Shown here piece by piece: positions 61,573-64,000 of a stretch of DNA of 64,000 bases. Below the pieces are notes generated by a model, which made no database searches, had not been told where the DNA came from, and saw only the letters and a list, made by a program, of their open reading frames with translations. The stretch covers positions 1,552,057-1,616,056 of the forward strand of contig JAGTJU010000001.1 in the NCBI GenBank assembly GCA_022184915.1. Direction: 5' to 3'. The stretch is from Myxococcales bacterium (GTDB taxonomy: Bacteria > Myxococcota_A > Polyangia > Fen-1088). Made by a program: the position numbers and the translations under genes. Position 1 is the first letter of the stretch. The number at the start of each line of letters is the position of its first letter.

Positions 61573-62738
61573 ACCGCCTCCCAGGAGGCCTTGCCCACGC
61601 CCGGGATGACGAAGAGACGCACCTCGGAGCGGTGCTTGTCCTGCTCACGGGCGGTGAGCAAGACGCGGCCCGAAACCTCGACGGCCCCCGCACCGTCGCC
61701 CACGCGCAGGCGGGCCACCCCTCCGTCTGGAAGCGGCTCGGGGCAGGACAGCGAGAGGCCGTCGGGCGTGAGGAAGTGCAGCTGGCACGGTGTATCCCCG
61801 TTCGATCTCACCCAGGCGATGTTCCACTCGGCATGGCGGCGTTCGGGCCCCAGCAAGGAATCGGGCTTGCCGACCTGGCTCGGTACGGCAGGCCCCGTAT
61901 CGGGAATCATGTCCGAAAGCCTCGTGAGGTACGCGGGAATGAGCGGCAGGGCCTCCATGAGCCCGAACGCCTCGCGCGAGGACACACCCGGAATGGCTTC
62001 GAGGTCGTGGGGCAAGAGGTAGGGGCAGTCCTCCATGAGCTTGACGATCCCATCGCAGGCCACCGTCACGTCGATGAAGTCGCGGTTGTCCTGGGCCTTT
62101 TCGGGGGCGTGGTGGTGCCCGATACAGGTCAAGATGACCTCGGAGAGCTTCCAGCGGCTGCCCATGAGCAGTCCCAGGTCGATGTGAATGTCCTCGATGA
62201 GCTGGCTCCAGTCTTCGGCGGGGAGCTGTCCCTGGAGGTTTTGGGTGCGAACCACCTCTTCGAGCGCGGCGATGCCGATCACCTTGCCGAAGTCGTGGAG
62301 CAAGGCGCATACGAACGCGGTTTCGGTGTTCATGCGGCGCCGGTGGGCGAGGTGCCCGGCGCAGATCGCACTGGCGAGCGCTTGGCGCCAGGCCACCCGG
62401 CGCAGCTCGGCGAGGGGGCCGTGGCCGGCGGCGATCTTTCCCAGGCTAGCCGCCAGGGCCACGCGACAGACCTCCTCGGCGCCAAGATGCGATACCGCCC
62501 GGTCGAGCGTGGTGATCGCCTCGGAGCGCCGAAACAGGGCCGAGTTGGCCGCTCGCAAGATCGCGGCTGCCAACACCTGGTCCTCCTTCACCAGGCGAGC
62601 GAGATCGTTGATCCCGAACGTTCCCCCTTGGACCATGGCGCGCAGGCGCATGGCGTTCGCCGGGTAAGGCGGAATGCTGACGGCGTTGCGGGAGATGAGG
62701 TCGACGATGAAGGGGCGAATCTTTTCGGCTGACAGCAT
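61551..62738 (-). CDS. HDOD-domain protein with C-terminal PilZ-like region
   Basis: A 395-residue protein. N-terminal HDOD/HD domain (~15-270): SIPPYPANAMRLRAMVQGG, INDLARLVKEDQVLAAAIL, AVSHLGAEEVCRVALAAS, ALLHDFGKVIGI (retaining an HD pair) and CIGHHHAPEKAQDNRDF. Residues ~290-390 are beta-rich (AEWNIAWVRSNGDTPCQLHF, VARLRVGDGAGAVEVSGRVL) and may be a PilZ-like domain. It is a second HDOD protein of the window. AGGTG precedes the ATG 62736-62738. Confidence 0.85.
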   Translation of the reverse strand: MLSAEKIRPFIVDLISRNAVSIPPYPANAMRLRAMVQGGTFGINDLARLVKEDQVLAAAILRAANSALFRRSEAITTLDRAVSHLGAEEVCRVALAASLGKIAAGHGPLAELRRVAWRQALASAICAGHLAHRRRMNTETAFVCALLHDFGKVIGIAALEEVVRTQNLQGQLPAEDWSQLIEDIHIDLGLLMGSRWKLSEVILTCIGHHHAPEKAQDNRDFIDVTVACDGIVKLMEDCPYLLPHDLEAIPGVSSREAFGLMEALPLIPAYLTRLSDMIPDTGPAVPSQVGKPDSLLGPERRHAEWNIAWVRSNGDTPCQLHFLTPDGLSLSCPEPLPDGGVARLRVGDGAGAVEVSGRVLLTAREQDKHRSEVRLFVIPGVGKASWEAVYQRAAD

Positions 62739-62945
62739 GGTTCACCTGGGAAGCGTGCGGGCGACGAATCCTTGTACGTGGTCGACCCGCCCCCAAGGGC
62801 GGGAGCAGGCCGTTTGCCCGGGTGGGGGTCGACCGGCGAATCGTCTCGTCTCTGTCACCATCGGACCCGGACATCGGCAGAACAGCCCTTCCGCTGCAGC
62901 AAAGTTTGCGCGGGTGGACCCACCCAGACTGGGTCCTGGGGGGGC

Positions 62946-64000
62946 TCACGCCGGGAGGGCGGCCTCGCGCACGAGCTGCCGGAACCGGTCCGCCGTGGGG
63001 TGCTGGCTCATTTCGTGAGCGACGCTTTCCGCTGCCTCCGCGAAGGTGGGTGCGGCGAGCACCTGGTCGAGGCAGGTTTGCAGGCGCGTGGCCGTCAGCT
63101 GGCGGGCCGGGATGGTGAGCGCGGCTCCGGTGGCTTCCAGGGCCTGGCTGGCCAGGTACTGGTCGAAGTTGCTGGGAATCCCGATCACGGGTTTACCCCG
63201 CGCGAGTGCCTGGTAGCCAGTGCTGCTGCCCCCGTTGGTGATGACGACGCTCGCGCGGGCGCAGGCCTCGTCGCCATCGACGAAGTCCACGGGCAGCACG
63301 TTCGGGGGAACGTCACGGGGGGACACGCGGCCCGCGGTGGCCAGCAGCACATCGACGGGCCGGCCGGCCAAAGCCTCGAGGGTGGCCGGCAACAAGCCGA
63401 GGCGGCCCGAGGAGCCCAAGGTGACATACACGCGGGGGCGCGTGGCGGGCGCCCGCCAGGGTTCGGGTAAAGGCGCCTTGGGGGACCAGAGCACGGGCCC
63501 CAGGTACCGTTGGTGCGGCTTGATGTGACGAACGGGCGCGAGCCGGGGTGTGTCGGCGAAGAGTACATGGTCTCCCGCCATCAACACGGCGAGCAAGTCG
63601 CCGAGACGCGGCAGCGCATGCCGGGCGCGCAGCTTGTCGAGCGGCGCTGCGAAATGCTTGAAGACGAAAGGAAGCGCCTTCGGAAAGTGGCGCGCGGCCC
63701 GCTCTTCACCAAGCCACCGCACGATCGGATGATCCGGCAACGGGAACGCTTCACGGGCGGCGTGGGGGCTCCAGTAGGCGTTGATGAGCGCCGCGTGGGG
63801 CACGCCGGCGAGCGGTGCGCTCACCGTCAGGGACCATCGCAAGTCGCCCACCACGAGGTGAGGCTTGACCGCGTCGATGACGGCGCGGTCGGCGGCCACA
63901 TAGCGCGCGAGGGTTCGGCGTCCGTAGAGGCGCTTGCCCGACTCCAGAGACTTGAACACCTTTTCGGGCGCAACGGTCCACAGGGGCCACGTCTTCCAGC
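62946..64000 (-). CDS. Glycosyltransferase family 1 (UGT/MGT-like), N-terminus beyond window
   Basis: The frame is open from stop at 62946 to the window end, so ~351 C-terminal residues are seen. GT-B signatures: LVVGDLRWSLTVSAPLAGVP and ALINAYWSP in the N-domain; RVYVTLGSSGRLGLLPATLE, VDVLLATAGRVSP, VDFVDGDEACARASVVITNG GSSTGYQALARG (read without the gap), and PVIGIPSNFDQYLASQALEA with the sugar-nucleotide-binding Glu/Gln/Asp region. Acceptor and donor are unknown; homologs glycosylate macrolides, sterols or lipids. The upstream start lies to the right of 64000. Confidence 0.88.
   Translation of the reverse strand, partial: WKTWPLWTVAPEKVFKSLESGKRLYGRRTLARYVAADRAVIDAVKPHLVVGDLRWSLTVSAPLAGVPHAALINAYWSPHAAREAFPLPDHPIVRWLGEERAARHFPKALPFVFKHFAAPLDKLRARHALPRLGDLLAVLMAGDHVLFADTPRLAPVRHIKPHQRYLGPVLWSPKAPLPEPWRAPATRPRVYVTLGSSGRLGLLPATLEALAGRPVDVLLATAGRVSPRDVPPNVLPVDFVDGDEACARASVVITNGGSSTGYQALARGKPVIGIPSNFDQYLASQALEATGAALTIPARQLTATRLQTCLDQVLAAPTFAEAAESVAHEMSQHPTADRFRQLVREAALPA

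Noticed and set aside
1-64000. CRISPR arrays, rRNA and tRNA genes, insertion sequences
   Set aside because: No regularly spaced direct repeats, no cloverleaf-type sequence and no transposase motif were recognised anywhere in the window.

Overview
The window looks like a chromosomal stretch from a high-GC, Gram-negative, Myxococcota-like (former deltaproteobacterial) bacterium. Sequence features behind this inference are strong G/C bias at third codon positions, eukaryote-type Ser/Thr kinases (one with a PEGA domain), an FHA-sigma54 activator, an FHA-GGDEF protein, a DUF4388 protein, a TonB/AgmX-like protein, many lipoproteins with Gly/Ala/Asp-rich linkers and Cys-rich tails, RNase Y, and a FliD-like flagellar cap protein at the left edge. 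The genus cannot be named from the sequence alone. No rRNA, tRNA, CRISPR array or intact insertion sequence was seen.

Layout. 1-5 kb: 3' part of fliD, a PilZ protein, then zapA-fau-rny and a Cys-rich lipoprotein. 5-9 kb: a very large STAND ATPase with a HEAT-repeat tail, broken by three frameshifts. 9.2-13.1 kb: two small hypotheticals, a thiolase, and a TldD-type protease with an unusual lipoprotein signal. 13.2-16.2 kb: murA-hisG and a hypothetical. 16.2-20.7 kb: an exported MsrB-MsrA fusion, lipB, and a lipoprotein thioredoxin-fold YyaL-type protein. 20.7-25.5 kb: a tandem-repeat hairpin, a frameshifted OmpA-type lipoprotein, a Cys-rich secreted protein, a pseudouridine synthase, a Gly-rich RRM protein, HU, and a TonB/AgmX-like protein. 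25.5-30 kb: HEPN-like, CDP-alcohol phosphatidyltransferase, DUF4388, a lipoprotein and the sigma54 activator. 30-43 kb: argB, a kinase, a TPR protein plus lipoprotein, argC, an S55 (SpoIVB-type) protein, a lytic transglycosylase, FHA-GGDEF, ispA-xseB and an N-acetylglutamate synthase-like protein. 43-50 kb: a second kinase, gluQ, a LuxR-type regulator, a Ppx/GppA phosphatase and a HAD protein; all except gluQ are frameshifted. 50-57.5 kb: gnd, HIT, pseudouridine synthase, HDOD, a DsbA-type lipoprotein, a second Gly-rich RRM protein and a large secreted protein. 58.1-60.6 kb: a visibly lower-GC island with a receiver-Fis regulator lacking its phosphorylatable Asp, an exported unknown, and an RTX-repeat secreted protein. 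60.9-64 kb: HAD phosphatase, HDOD protein and the C-terminal part of a glycosyltransferase.

How the genes work together. Three arginine-pathway genes (argB, argC, NAGS-like) are scattered among signalling genes. Envelope redox repair is represented by MsrBA, YyaL-like and DsbA-like lipoproteins. Peptidoglycan and division functions include murA, zapA, the transglycosylase and the OmpA-type protein. RNA metabolism is represented by rny, two RRM proteins and two pseudouridine synthases.

Caution: six otherwise recognisable genes carry about 16 apparent frameshifts in total, several at short homopolymers. Assembly or base-calling errors are at least as likely as true pseudogenes.
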